Under the pieces are notes generated by a model, which ran no database searches, was not told the DNA's origin, and was given only the letters and a program-made list of their open reading frames with translations. Positions 34,370 to 42,653 of a DNA stretch of 64,000 bases are shown here, piece by piece. Within the stretch, counting starts at the first letter, position 1; every line of letters starts with the position of its first letter. Where the stretch lies: the NCBI GenBank assembly GCA_041391365.1, contig JAWKOC010000003.1:372001-436000 (forward strand), in the 5' to 3' direction. The DNA comes from JAGRAX01 sp041391365 (GTDB lineage: Bacteria > Bdellovibrionota_G > JALEGL01 > JAGRMV01). A program made the translations under genes and the position numbers.

Positions 34370-34408
34370 ATAGATTGATCTATGATTTATTATAGGTTAT
34401 CCTATAAT
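34370..34408 (+). promoter_or_regulatory. Two adjacent inverted repeats upstream of the AAA ATPase gene
   Basis: ATAGAT-TG-ATCTAT (34370-34383) and ATTATAGG-TTAT-CCTATAAT (34389-34408) are perfect. The second ends one base before the ATG and contains TATAAT. No SD is present. They look like operator or translational control elements. The rest of the 247-bp gap after ahpF is AT-rich without other signals. Confidence 0.6.
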
Positions 34409-34409
34409 A

Positions 34410-35537
34410 ATGAAAACCATTGTTTTGCCGTTTGTTCGAGACCTGGAGAAACGCCTTCAAGAATCAGATCCCTTGATTCAGGTTGTTGTAGGTCCCCGGC
34501 AAGTGGGGAAAACAACAGGGGTTCAACTGCTTCTTTCTGCTCATGAAAAAACTTTTCACTACGTGTCGGCCGATGGTGTGATTGCCAAAGATCCTGCTTG
34601 GATCACCGAGCAATGGGTACTCGCACAAAGCAAGGGTTCAGAAACGTTGTTGGTGATCGATGAAATTCAAAAGGTAGAAAATTGGTCCGAAGCCATCAAA
34701 AATCTTTGGGACAAACAAGTCTCTCACAAAAAAAAGCTCAAAGTCATTTTGTTGGGATCGAGTTCACTGTCGATTCAAAAAGGTTTAACAGAGAGTTTGG
34801 CAGGAAGATATTTTCTTCATCGTGTTTGGCACTGGAGTCCTCGAGAAAGCCAAGATGCCTACAATCTTTCCTTCGATCAGTATCTTTGTTTTGGTGGATA
34901 CCCTGGAAGTTATCGATTTATTTCCGAACCTCATCTATGGTTACGCTATGTTCGAGATTCCATCATTGATTCGGTGATTGGAAGAGATATTTTGAGTTTG
35001 GTGCGGGTCAAATCTCCGGCACTGTTCAAACAATGTTTTGATCTTGCCTGCGCCAATGCTACCCAAGAAATCAGTTACAACAAATTGCTTGGACAACTCC
35101 AAGACAGAGGAAATATAGAACTTATCAAAAATTATTTGGCACATTTGGAAGCGGCATTCTTGATCAAGACCTTGCACAAATTCTCGTCGACACCATTGAC
35201 CCGCAAGGCATCATCTCCCAAAATTCTTCCACTTTGTCCGGCACTTTATTCAGTTACGTTGGATGCACACCTTGATCAAGAGCAAATTGGCAGAGCTTTC
35301 GAGTTGTATGTGGGAACTTCACTGTTGCGAAAACCTGGACAGCTTTTTTATTGGAGAGAAAGAAATCATGAGGTTGATTATGTGTACACGCACCAAAAAG
35401 AAATCATTGCCCTAGAAGTCAAATCTGGAAGAGTACGAAGAACGAGCGGACTGCATGAGTTCTCCAAAAAATTTCCCCATGCTCAGCTCAAAATCATCAC
35501 AAAAGAAAATGCATTGGATGAATTGGAAAAACTATAA
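34410..35537 (+). CDS. AAA (AAA_14) ATPase with DUF4143 C-terminal domain
   Basis: A 375-aa protein. The N-terminal P-loop is VVVGPRQVGKTTGVQLLL, followed by the Walker B LLVIDEIQKVENW and the sensor-like VILLGSSSLSIQKG and ESLAGRYFLHRV. The C-terminal DUF4143 includes a restriction-endonuclease-like segment: YWRERNHEVDYVY then IIALEVKSGRVRR (D...E-x-K). This family is widespread, often horizontally transferred, and its role is unsettled. It sits between ahpF and msrBA with its own AT-rich upstream region and tight inverted repeats, consistent with an inserted, self-controlled gene. Confidence 0.87.
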   Translation: MKTIVLPFVRDLEKRLQESDPLIQVVVGPRQVGKTTGVQLLLSAHEKTFHYVSADGVIAKDPAWITEQWVLAQSKGSETLLVIDEIQKVENWSEAIKNLWDKQVSHKKKLKVILLGSSSLSIQKGLTESLAGRYFLHRVWHWSPRESQDAYNLSFDQYLCFGGYPGSYRFISEPHLWLRYVRDSIIDSVIGRDILSLVRVKSPALFKQCFDLACANATQEISYNKLLGQLQDRGNIELIKNYLAHLEAAFLIKTLHKFSSTPLTRKASSPKILPLCPALYSVTLDAHLDQEQIGRAFELYVGTSLLRKPGQLFYWRERNHEVDYVYTHQKEIIALEVKSGRVRRTSGLHEFSKKFPHAQLKIITKENALDELEKL

Positions 35538-35545
35538 AGTCATTG

Positions 35546-36499
35546 TTATTTTCGAATGAAATGACAGGTGTAGCCACCTGGATTTTTTTCCAGATAATCT
35601 TGGTGATATTCTTCGGCATCAAAAAAAGCTTTCTCTTTTTCGATTGTGGTGGCCACCGGAGCAGAAAAGCGCCCCAGGGCATTGGTTTCTTCGATGATCT
35701 TGTTTGCGATCAGAGATTGCTCTTCATTGCGAACAAAAATTGTCGATCGATATTGTGTCCCAATGTCATTCCCTTGACGATTGACCGTCGTGGGATCATG
35801 AATCTGAAAGAAAAATCGAAAAATATCTTCCAACGAAGTTTCGGTTTCATCATAGATGATTTTGATGGCTTCCGCGTGACCGGTTTCTCCTGTTTTGACG
35901 TCTCGATACGTTGGGTTTTCTAGATCTCCTCCTGTGTATCCTACTTGAGTATCCAGAACACCTTTGAAAGTTCGAAACAAATCTTCCATGCCCCAAAAAC
36001 ATCCTCCTGCAAGAACAATGCTTTGTTTGTTTGAATCTGTTGGCTTCGTTTTTTGAGATTCAAACAGGGACAAATATTGCCCATATCCTTCTTTTTCCAA
36101 ATCTTTCACGGGCACAAACCTCAAACTTGCGGAGTTGATGCAGTATCGAAGACCTGAGGGTCCAGGGCCATCTCCAAACACATGCCCAAGATGAGAGTCT
36201 CCATGCTTGGATCGAACTTCGGTTCTTTCCATTCCGTGACTGGAGTCTTGTTTTTCGAGAATGTTTTCGTTTTCCAAGGGCTCTACAAAACTTGGCCATC
36301 CCGACCCTGAATCATACTTGGCCACAGAGCTGAAAAGAGGTTCACCCGAAACCACATCGACATAAATTCCAGGTTCTTTGTGATTCCAAAATGCATTGTG
36401 AAAGGCAGGTTCAGTACCGCAGTTTTGTGTGACTTCATACTGCAGCAGATCGAGTTCTTCGATTTTGTTCGGATCTTTGTTGTAGTCTGTTTTTTTCAT
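35546..36499 (-). CDS. msrBA: Peptide methionine sulfoxide reductase, MsrB-MsrA fusion
   Basis: A 317-aa bifunctional repair enzyme. The N-terminal MsrB (about 1-145) has DSGSGWPSF, SHLGHVFGDGP and catalytic RYCINSASLRFVP. The zinc CxxC pairs of many MsrB proteins are missing (PGIYVDVVSGEPLF where a CxxC would sit). The C-terminal MsrA (about 160-317) has the GGCFWGMED nucleophile, GYTGGDLENPTY and EYHQDYL. The order MsrB then MsrA is the reverse of the Neisseria-type MsrA-MsrB. No signal peptide is present, so it is cytoplasmic. It fits the OxyR/AhpCF/SelO redox block and is divergent from selO. Confidence 0.94.
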   Translation of the reverse strand: MKKTDYNKDPNKIEELDLLQYEVTQNCGTEPAFHNAFWNHKEPGIYVDVVSGEPLFSSVAKYDSGSGWPSFVEPLENENILEKQDSSHGMERTEVRSKHGDSHLGHVFGDGPGPSGLRYCINSASLRFVPVKDLEKEGYGQYLSLFESQKTKPTDSNKQSIVLAGGCFWGMEDLFRTFKGVLDTQVGYTGGDLENPTYRDVKTGETGHAEAIKIIYDETETSLEDIFRFFFQIHDPTTVNRQGNDIGTQYRSTIFVRNEEQSLIANKIIEETNALGRFSAPVATTIEKEKAFFDAEEYHQDYLEKNPGGYTCHFIRK

Positions 36500-36684
36500 G
36501 TTTGGCTCCTGCCCTTGTATTCGTTTCAGAAATCTATGGGTTATACTTCATTTCATAGCCTGCGAGCAATTGCAATCAAGAATCGCGAGAGGGACTTTCA
36601 TGATCGCCTCAAACAGGATATGGTGACGACCGAGTATCCATGGAAAGAGATTCCACAGATCAGAAAGAACAACGACTGCGCAAC

Positions 36685-38151
36685 ATGAACCCACTCAAGA
36701 TTCATTTTCACCATCAGTACAGCACGCTTCCTTCTTCTTTTTTTCAGCGGGTTCGACCTTTTCCAGCGTCAAAACCAGGACTTCGGGCATGGAATGCAGA
36801 TCTGGCTGATTTTCTGCAGATCCAGGCCGATGCAGATGCGCATGCGCAGGAACTTTCGGGAATTTTTTCAGGGACCGACATTCATCCCGATTCCGTCCCC
36901 TTGGCCATGGCGTATTCGGGCCACCAATTTGGTCATTTCAATCCCGATCTTGGAGATGGTCGTGCACACTTGCTGGGTGAACTGGAAGCCAAAGATGGTC
37001 AACTCTATGAGGTAGCACTCAAAGGATCTGGGCAAACTCAATTTTCTCGACGTGGAGATGGCCGAGCTGCGCTGGGACCTGTGGTTCGGGAATATCTTGT
37101 GAGTGAGGCCATGCATGCGCTGGGCATTCCGACCACCAGGAGTCTGGCGGTTGTGGAAACAGGGGAACCTGTATTTCGAGAAAGAGCATTTCCTGGAGCG
37201 GTGTTGACTCGTGTGGCCCTGAGTCACATTCGTGTGGGGCATTTTGAACACTTTGCTTCCAGAAATCAGCCGGATCATGTGAAGACCCTGCTCAATTTTT
37301 TGATTGCGAGAGCCTATCCGGAATTGAATTCCAGCTCTGATCCAGCGTTGGATTTTTTTCGATCTTTGGTCCAGCGTCAAGCCAAACTGGTGGCGCAGTG
37401 GATGAGTGTCGGGTTTGTTCACGGAGTGATGAACACCGACAATACCTCTGCATGTGGTCTGACCATTGACTATGGACCATGTGCATTTTTGGATGAAACA
37501 GATGTGAACAAAGTGTTTAGCTCTATCGATCGCATGGGTCGATACGCCTATGGAAAACAGCCCGAAATTCTTCAATGGAACTTGAGCAGTCTGGCCCATG
37601 CTCTTTTGGTGATGGATCCTGAAGATCACCGAGAAGCAAGGTCCAAAGAATACATCCAAGAGCTAGAATCTTTTTTTCCTCTTTTTGAAAAGGCGTGGAA
37701 AGAATTGCATGGAAAAAAAATTGGACTTGAATCGGTGGATTCGACCTCGACGCTTTTGGATCGATGGATCACCTACCTTCATCAAGAGAAACTAGATTTT
37801 ACATTGGCCTTTCGCAATCTCCCCATGCTTTTGAATTCTGAAGACCTGCCAAACATTTACAAAGATACCCCTGATTTTCGTGCCTGGGTCAAAGATTGGA
37901 AACATGTGTTGGGATCTCAAGGTGGTTTTGACTTAGCAGTCGCTCAAATGAATGCCGTCAACCCCTGCATCATTGCGCGCAATCACATCATCGAAGCCAT
38001 CATTCAAGAGTGCATGCAAGGAAACTACAAAACCTTTTTTGCCTTGGAAAAAGCCTTGGCCAATCCCTATGAATGCAGTGATCAACATGCTCCATTCATG
38101 AAAGCACCCCTGGAACATGAAAAGGTAACTCAAACTTTTTGCGGAACATGA
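36685..38151 (+). CDS. selO: Protein adenylyltransferase SelO (YdiU family)
   Basis: A 488-aa pseudokinase-fold enzyme that AMPylates Ser/Thr/Tyr of redox proteins in E. coli. Seen: AYSGHQFGHFNPDLGDGRA, LKGSGQTQFSRRGDGRAALG, GVMNTDNTSACGLTIDYGP with the metal-binding Asn/Asp, and a C-terminal FCGT in which a conserved cysteine occupies the place of the selenocysteine of eukaryotic SelO. ATG 36685 gives the family N-terminus (MNPLKIHFHHQYSTLP). A frame extension to 36640 is possible. It is next to msrBA, matching the known link of SelO to oxidative stress. Confidence 0.93.
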   Translation: MNPLKIHFHHQYSTLPSSFFQRVRPFPASKPGLRAWNADLADFLQIQADADAHAQELSGIFSGTDIHPDSVPLAMAYSGHQFGHFNPDLGDGRAHLLGELEAKDGQLYEVALKGSGQTQFSRRGDGRAALGPVVREYLVSEAMHALGIPTTRSLAVVETGEPVFRERAFPGAVLTRVALSHIRVGHFEHFASRNQPDHVKTLLNFLIARAYPELNSSSDPALDFFRSLVQRQAKLVAQWMSVGFVHGVMNTDNTSACGLTIDYGPCAFLDETDVNKVFSSIDRMGRYAYGKQPEILQWNLSSLAHALLVMDPEDHREARSKEYIQELESFFPLFEKAWKELHGKKIGLESVDSTSTLLDRWITYLHQEKLDFTLAFRNLPMLLNSEDLPNIYKDTPDFRAWVKDWKHVLGSQGGFDLAVAQMNAVNPCIIARNHIIEAIIQECMQGNYKTFFALEKALANPYECSDQHAPFMKAPLEHEKVTQTFCGT

Positions 38152-38168
38152 GAGATTTGGGTTGGAGT

Positions 38169-38516
38169 CTACGCTTTGGGCTGAAAAAGGCTCAGCGCAA
38201 CCGCCATCAAAATCAATCCAAACGCTAGGCCATCGTAGAGTGTGGGCTTTTCTTTCAAGTACATCACACTGAAAAGGGCAAACACAGAAAATGTAATGGC
38301 CTCTTGAAGTGTTTTGAGTTGAGGTGCGGTATATAGACTATGTCCCATTCGATTGGCGGGGACTTGCAAACAGTATTCAAAAAAAGCAATCAACCACGAG
38401 ATCAAGATCACCCACAATAGCGGCCGATCTTTGAATTTCAAATGGCCATACCATGCAAAGGTCATGAAGACATTGCTGACGATCAAGAGTAAAATGGGTT
38501 TGAGAGCGGTTGACAT
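38169..38516 (-). CDS. DUF486 / DMT-superfamily small membrane protein
   Basis: A 115-aa protein with four hydrophobic helices. The DUF486 core is distinct: SNVFMTFAWYGHLKF, ISWLIAFFEYCLQVPANR, QLKTLQEAITFSVFA. Members are small multidrug-resistance-like membrane proteins of unknown substrate. ATG 38516 places the gene four bases after the GFA gene stop. Longer readings would run into that gene. Confidence 0.88.
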   Translation of the reverse strand: MSTALKPILLLIVSNVFMTFAWYGHLKFKDRPLLWVILISWLIAFFEYCLQVPANRMGHSLYTAPQLKTLQEAITFSVFALFSVMYLKEKPTLYDGLAFGLILMAVALSLFQPKA

Positions 38517-38520
38517 CGGA

Positions 38521-39009
38521 TCAGTGTTTGAACTTTGGATCAACCAAACGTCTTCGCGCTCGACTCTCTTCGGACCACATTTCTTTGTAATCATAGAAAA
38601 TATCGAACGAAGGAATGTCAGGGTTCAACGTCACCCAGGGTAGTTTGGATCGGGTGAAAATAAAGGCCTGTGGTGGAAACCGAAAAGGTTCTTGCAACGT
38701 TCCTATACGAACAAAACGAAGCACATCATGGGCTCCACCATAATTACTCCATAGGGCAATTTTGCAGGTGGGACATCGGTGAATGTTTTGTCCTTTTCCA
38801 CTCTGGGAGGGAATAAGAATTTTTTCTGGATTTCCTGTGATCAATTTGACCTGGTGGGTTTCGAGGATGCCGTTGATGACAAAGGCAGAACCCGTTTCTC
38901 GTTGGCAATCGGTGCAGTGACAACAATTGACAAACATCGGGCAGTTCAAGAGTTCATACGTCACAGATTTGCAGCTGCAATGCCCCAAAATCCTAGAATC
39001 GTTTTTCAT
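38521..39009 (-). CDS. GFA-domain (glutathione-dependent formaldehyde-activating/CENP-V type) protein
   Basis: A 162-aa zinc protein. Cysteine pairs typical of the GFA fold are present: GHCSCKSVTYE, NCCHCTDCQRETG and RCPTCKIALWS. Most members are of unknown biochemical role despite the name. It is first of a two-gene unit with the DUF486 gene. The start is ATG at 39009 with few SD features. Confidence 0.88.
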   Translation of the reverse strand: MKNDSRILGHCSCKSVTYELLNCPMFVNCCHCTDCQRETGSAFVINGILETHQVKLITGNPEKILIPSQSGKGQNIHRCPTCKIALWSNYGGAHDVLRFVRIGTLQEPFRFPPQAFIFTRSKLPWVTLNPDIPSFDIFYDYKEMWSEESRARRRLVDPKFKH

Positions 39010-39171
39010 ACAAAAAGAGTATCATGAATGATCGCAGCTCCAAGAGAATAGAGGAACTGTGGACGAATTCGCCAAGTGCAAAAAAGGCTTTTGAACGGGC
39101 TGCTCAATACTGAATTGATTATATAAAAAGGACTTCATTTCAACTTATCTGGCAATGTTAGTATTATTGCA

Positions 39172-39197
39172 GTTAATAAAATATTGATATTATTAAC
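39172..39197. repeat. Inverted repeat in the AT-rich leader of the toxin-antitoxin operon
   Basis: GTTAATAA (39172-39179) and TTATTAAC (39190-39197) are exact reverse complements separated by 10 bp, within about 200 bp of strongly AT-rich DNA. It may be an additional regulator site. Confidence 0.45.
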
Positions 39198-39217
39198 TAT
39201 TAATTTATTTAATCAAT

Positions 39218-39258
39218 AATATTGCAATATTGCATTTTTGATCTGCATGTGCTATATT
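39218..39258 (+). promoter_or_regulatory. Toxin-antitoxin promoter with palindromic operator over the -35
   Basis: TTGCAT (39230-39235), 17 bp, TATATT (39253-39258). The perfect 14-bp palindrome AATATTGCAATATT (39218-39231) overlaps the -35 box and its half ATATTGCA is repeated directly. This is the arrangement expected for autorepression by the Xre antitoxin. GGGAGAG precedes the antitoxin ATG. Confidence 0.65.
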
Positions 39259-39279
39259 TTTTATGAAGGGAGAGTCTAA

Positions 39280-39708
39280 ATGAAAACAGTAAGTGCGTCT
39301 CCAATGTTAGACATAAGTCCATCTAGTCAAAACGATGTCAAGTTGGCGAAAATTCTCTGGTTACTTGCAGATGAATTCGATCTTAAGGTGGATGATTTGG
39401 TTGCATTATTGGATGTTAAAGAGCGTACCATTTATAAATGCAGGAGAGAAGGTACGCTTCCCTTGTCCTCAAGTGATCGATACCGCCGCATTGGACTTCT
39501 TCTTGGAATAAAAAAGAACTTAGAAATTATTTTTCCGCGCAATCCAGAAGTTCGAAGCAACTGGTTGCATATCAAACGTAAAACTTTTAGAGACAAATCT
39601 GCAATTGAATTGGTTAAGGAGAGTCCTGTGGAATCGATGGCAAGACTCTTTACGATTCGTCGATTATTGGACATGCAACGCAATGGAACAATCAATAGCA
39701 TCGTTTGA
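39280..39708 (+). CDS. Xre/MbcA/ParS-family antitoxin (DUF2384)
   Basis: A 142-aa protein. An N-terminal helix-turn-helix-like region (VDDLVALLDVKERTIYKCRR) is followed by RIGLLLGIKKNLEIIFPRN and SPVESMARLFTIRRLLDMQR, the Xre-MbcA-ParS toxin-binding domain. It neutralises the RES toxin encoded by the overlapping downstream gene and probably represses the operon. Codon and base use are much more AT-rich than the flanking genes, consistent with horizontal transfer. Confidence 0.88.
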   Translation: MKTVSASPMLDISPSSQNDVKLAKILWLLADEFDLKVDDLVALLDVKERTIYKCRREGTLPLSSSDRYRRIGLLLGIKKNLEIIFPRNPEVRSNWLHIKRKTFRDKSAIELVKESPVESMARLFTIRRLLDMQRNGTINSIV

Positions 39709-40420
39709 ATTCAGACCGTTTTACAATGTCGGGTCGCAAATTTTATGGCGATCAATCCCGACATGTTTCCCTACAAAGGGGCTGTTTTATCCTGAATCGC
39801 TTGATGAGGAAGAACAGCAATTTGCATCAGTTTTGGCCGATGCAACTGCTCAAATTGATCCGGTTGAAGAAAAGAAAAATCGGTGGAGCCAATACGGAGA
39901 TAACGAAACTCTTGAATTCTGTTTTAAGGACATTGATATACCCATTTCTCGTTTTACATCGGGAGATTTTCCTGTTTGGTATGGAAGCAATGACCAAGAA
40001 TGCTCAAAGGCAGAAGTTACATATCATAGAATCCGTCAGGCAAATCATGAGCTTCAATATGCAAAGAAAGAAAATTATATATCATTTGAATTCGCCTTTT
40101 GTAAGGCGGAGATAAAAAGTGATAAATGTATCGATATTCGACATTTGACTCAATCAACTATGACTAACCTCTTAGAAGATGGACCACCATATCCGTTCTG
40201 CAATGAATTTGGAAGCGCAGCAAAGTCGAAAGAAGTACAGGTCTTAAGATCAAAAAGCCGAAGATGGCAGGATGGCGAGTTGTGGGCTGTTTTTGCAAAG
40301 GATGTGATTTTGAGTTCGATAGTCAAAGCATACTGGCACGTTGTCATTTTTAAGAATGGACAGGTTACAATTTGCAACAATCCAGTACAGTTTAGCAATG
40401 GATGGATGAGTTACGTTTGA
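39683..40420 (+). CDS. RES-domain toxin
   Basis: A 245-aa protein whose ATG at 39683 lies inside the antitoxin end (26-bp overlap). RES-family positions are visible: Arg in ILWRSIPT, Glu in SLDEEEQQF, and Ser in FTSGDFPVWYGS followed by EVTYHRIRQ. RES toxins (MbcT, ParT, Res) attack NAD+ by phosphorolysis or hydrolysis, or ADP-ribosylate targets. Which applies here is unknown. It is longer than MbcT-like proteins, with an extended C-terminus. It is co-transcribed with the Xre antitoxin, as usual for this type II system. Confidence 0.85.
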   Translation: MEQSIASFEFRPFYNVGSQILWRSIPTCFPTKGLFYPESLDEEEQQFASVLADATAQIDPVEEKKNRWSQYGDNETLEFCFKDIDIPISRFTSGDFPVWYGSNDQECSKAEVTYHRIRQANHELQYAKKENYISFEFAFCKAEIKSDKCIDIRHLTQSTMTNLLEDGPPYPFCNEFGSAAKSKEVQVLRSKSRRWQDGELWAVFAKDVILSSIVKAYWHVVIFKNGQVTICNNPVQFSNGWMSYV

Positions 40421-40532
40421 TAGCACAATCAGCAAATCGAGGGAAATTCAATTGAATTGAAAAAAATAGAATCTTATCATTTATTTTGATGTCCATCGAT
40501 TTTCTCACAAGTAATTTTCAATTTTTGTTCAA

Positions 40533-41086
40533 CTATGCTTTGAAAAACATTCCTATCTCAATTTTTTTTATTACTGTTTGTTCACTGTTTAACAATCCAA
40601 GCTGACAAGCTAAATGTCTTTTGGGTGTTTCTTCAAGCCATACAACTAATTTACTGGTATATAATGGCTTGTTTGTGAGGCTGCGAGACAATTGTTGAAA
40701 CAAGAGTCTTCTATTTTCTATATTTTCAAAATATGGACCTAAGCAGTATTTTTTAAAAATTTTTTTGACATCATCCAAAAACAACTCATGACCAATTATT
40801 TCGTTGATCCTATCAATAGAATTGGCGTTGAAAGAATCGTTTGACTCATTTAAAACACTTTCTAAACTCTCAATTTTCTCTTTCGCATTTTTTCGATTTA
40901 GTTCACAATGAGCTATCCAGTCACAGTAAAACAGTAGATTTTGGTATAAATATTTTTTTTGTCTCTTTCAATTAGATTCCTAAATTGAATGAGCAACCAG
41001 ACAACCCCTTGATCATTCAGGGTAATCTCCTCCCTCTCCCATTTTTTACAAAAACCTCTGATTTCATGTTCAAAATCTCTTTTCAT
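40533..41086 (-). pseudogene. Unknown helical protein gene split by a frameshift at an A8 tract
   Basis: Reading minus from ATG 41086 (preceded by AAAGG) gives MKRDFEHEIRGFCKKWE... to about residue 46, then a stop. After the A8 run (T8 on plus, 40953-40960) the -1 frame continues without stop: YLYQNLLFYCDWIAHCELNR... to ...IEIGMFFKA and TAG at 40533. One added A restores a 184-aa protein with no recognised domain. The A8 tract allows three explanations: a decayed gene, a base-call error, or -1 ribosomal/transcriptional slippage. It lies between the toxin and a dGTPase-like gene in AT-rich DNA and is divergent from the latter. Confidence 0.7.
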
Positions 41087-41242
41087 CCTTTATTCTCACT
41101 TTCTAGAAAAAAATATCACTCATATTCTTTTATGTTAAAAACGGATCCCCGTAACATTTTGTAAGAAGGAACAATATGTTAATCTCGATTTCAATAAGAG
41201 TTAAAATTGGCATAATTGATCATAACTAATTAAAATTCAGAT

Positions 41243-42544
41243 ATGAAAACAATTCCCGTATGGCTTGAACCCAAAAAAAGAACAGATAATTCAGACTGTT
41301 TGAAAGAGATAAAAAAATTTGAAAATAAGCCATATCGACATCCTTTTGATAGAGATTATGGAATCATTGCACACTCATCGAAATTTCGAAGACTTTCGGG
41401 AAAGACTCAAGTTTTTCTAAGTCCTAAGAGCGACTTTCCAAGAACTCGACTTACGCACTCGGTAGAGGCTGCTCAGATCGGACGAGAATTAGCTGTTATT
41501 TTTAGAAATCATTTTGAAGATATTTATTCTAGTCATGAACTAGGGCCTGTGGGATCTTTCGAAAGACTTGTTGAAACCAGTTGTTTGGCTCATGATATTG
41601 GGCACCCTCCCTTTGGACATTGTGGCGCAAAAACTTTGGAAAAACTCTGTGGTAAAAATGATTATGAATTTGATGATAATAAACACGTCGTCCATTATTT
41701 TTTACACAATTTGCCTGTAACCAATGTTCTTTTGGATACAGTGATCAAAGATAAGAAAGATGGATGGTATACCGAAGATGAAGATGCATGCGAGAAAATC
41801 TTTGAGGAACATGAAACGATTGGTGTTCGGCATCCAGTTACATATCTGATGGAAGCTGCAGATGATTTAGTGAATTTTTCAAGTGATTTGGAAGATGCAA
41901 AAAATATGAATATTTTGCAAGATAAAGATTTTGAATGCTTGGTTAGCCCAATAATAGGCACTTTGAAAGCAGCTTCTTCAAAAGACAAAGTTTCACAAGT
42001 TATAAAATGCTCCATTGAACATATAGAAAAGTCAATAGAGAAAGGTTTGAAACACTGCTTTGATAAAGATCATGATCCAGATTCTTTGCCTAAACTGTTT
42101 CAAGAATGGATAGAAATGGAAAGTGTAATAAAGGAAAAAAAAGATAAGACAAAGTTGAATATATTTTCTTTGGATGAAAAATTTTCTGTTATCTATGAAA
42201 AAAAATTGTACTTTGATGAATCTTTCGGAATTCTCAAACATAAGGCGATTTTTCAGCCAGAGATGTATGCAGAAAAAATTATAGAGTCACTCTGGTCAAA
42301 GTTATTCTCTTTAGGTAGCGAGAGAAAAGAGAATCTTCCTAAAAATCCAATATTTATATTGCTTCCGAAAGACAAGCAAAAGTGGCTTCAGGATAACTTG
42401 GATAACGTACAGAATAACACCAAAAAAAAATCTATGCATGTATCCAGATATATTGCAGGTATGACGGATGAATATTGCGTTTATTTGTATGAACAGATTC
42501 ACAAACCCCTTTCAGTACTCTATCGAGACTCATTGATTGTATGA
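41243..42544 (+). CDS. dGTP triphosphohydrolase-like HD-domain protein
   Basis: A 433-aa protein of the Dgt family, which hydrolyses dNTPs to nucleosides and triphosphate. N-terminal KFRRLSGKTQVFLSP and RTRLTHSVEAAQIGRELA contain the first metal-ligand His. The HD pair is in SCLAHDIGHPPFGHCGAKTLE, and the last Asp is probably in LMEAADDLVNFSSDLED. AT-rich codon use, location between a toxin-antitoxin pair and a tRNA gene, and known anti-phage roles of dGTPases suggest an accessory or defence gene rather than housekeeping. No SD is evident before ATG 41243. Confidence 0.85.
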   Translation: MKTIPVWLEPKKRTDNSDCLKEIKKFENKPYRHPFDRDYGIIAHSSKFRRLSGKTQVFLSPKSDFPRTRLTHSVEAAQIGRELAVIFRNHFEDIYSSHELGPVGSFERLVETSCLAHDIGHPPFGHCGAKTLEKLCGKNDYEFDDNKHVVHYFLHNLPVTNVLLDTVIKDKKDGWYTEDEDACEKIFEEHETIGVRHPVTYLMEAADDLVNFSSDLEDAKNMNILQDKDFECLVSPIIGTLKAASSKDKVSQVIKCSIEHIEKSIEKGLKHCFDKDHDPDSLPKLFQEWIEMESVIKEKKDKTKLNIFSLDEKFSVIYEKKLYFDESFGILKHKAIFQPEMYAEKIIESLWSKLFSLGSERKENLPKNPIFILLPKDKQKWLQDNLDNVQNNTKKKSMHVSRYIAGMTDEYCVYLYEQIHKPLSVLYRDSLIV

Positions 42545-42550
42545 TACGTC

Positions 42551-42607
42551 CTTGCACGCGAGTAGTGTGCCAAGAAAGAGACGAACCTGGGTTCGAGGCC
42601 GTGCAAG
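42551..42607. repeat. Nested inverted repeats after the dGTPase gene
   Basis: CTTGCACG (42551-42558) pairs with CGTGCAAG (42600-42607), enclosing CGAACC-TG-GGTTCG (42582-42595). There is no T-run. It may be a 3'-end structure of the dGTPase transcript or part of a small RNA. GGTTCGAG resembles a tRNA T-loop but no complete cloverleaf fits. Confidence 0.5.
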
Positions 42608-42653
42608 TCAAAACGTGATTTGGAAATCAAAACGAGGAATTTGATGAAGGAAA

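Noticed and set aside
38140..38151. Selenocysteine at the SelO C-terminus
   Set aside because: The conserved position is encoded by TGC (Cys) and the TGA two codons later is the natural stop. No SECIS-like hairpin is evident.
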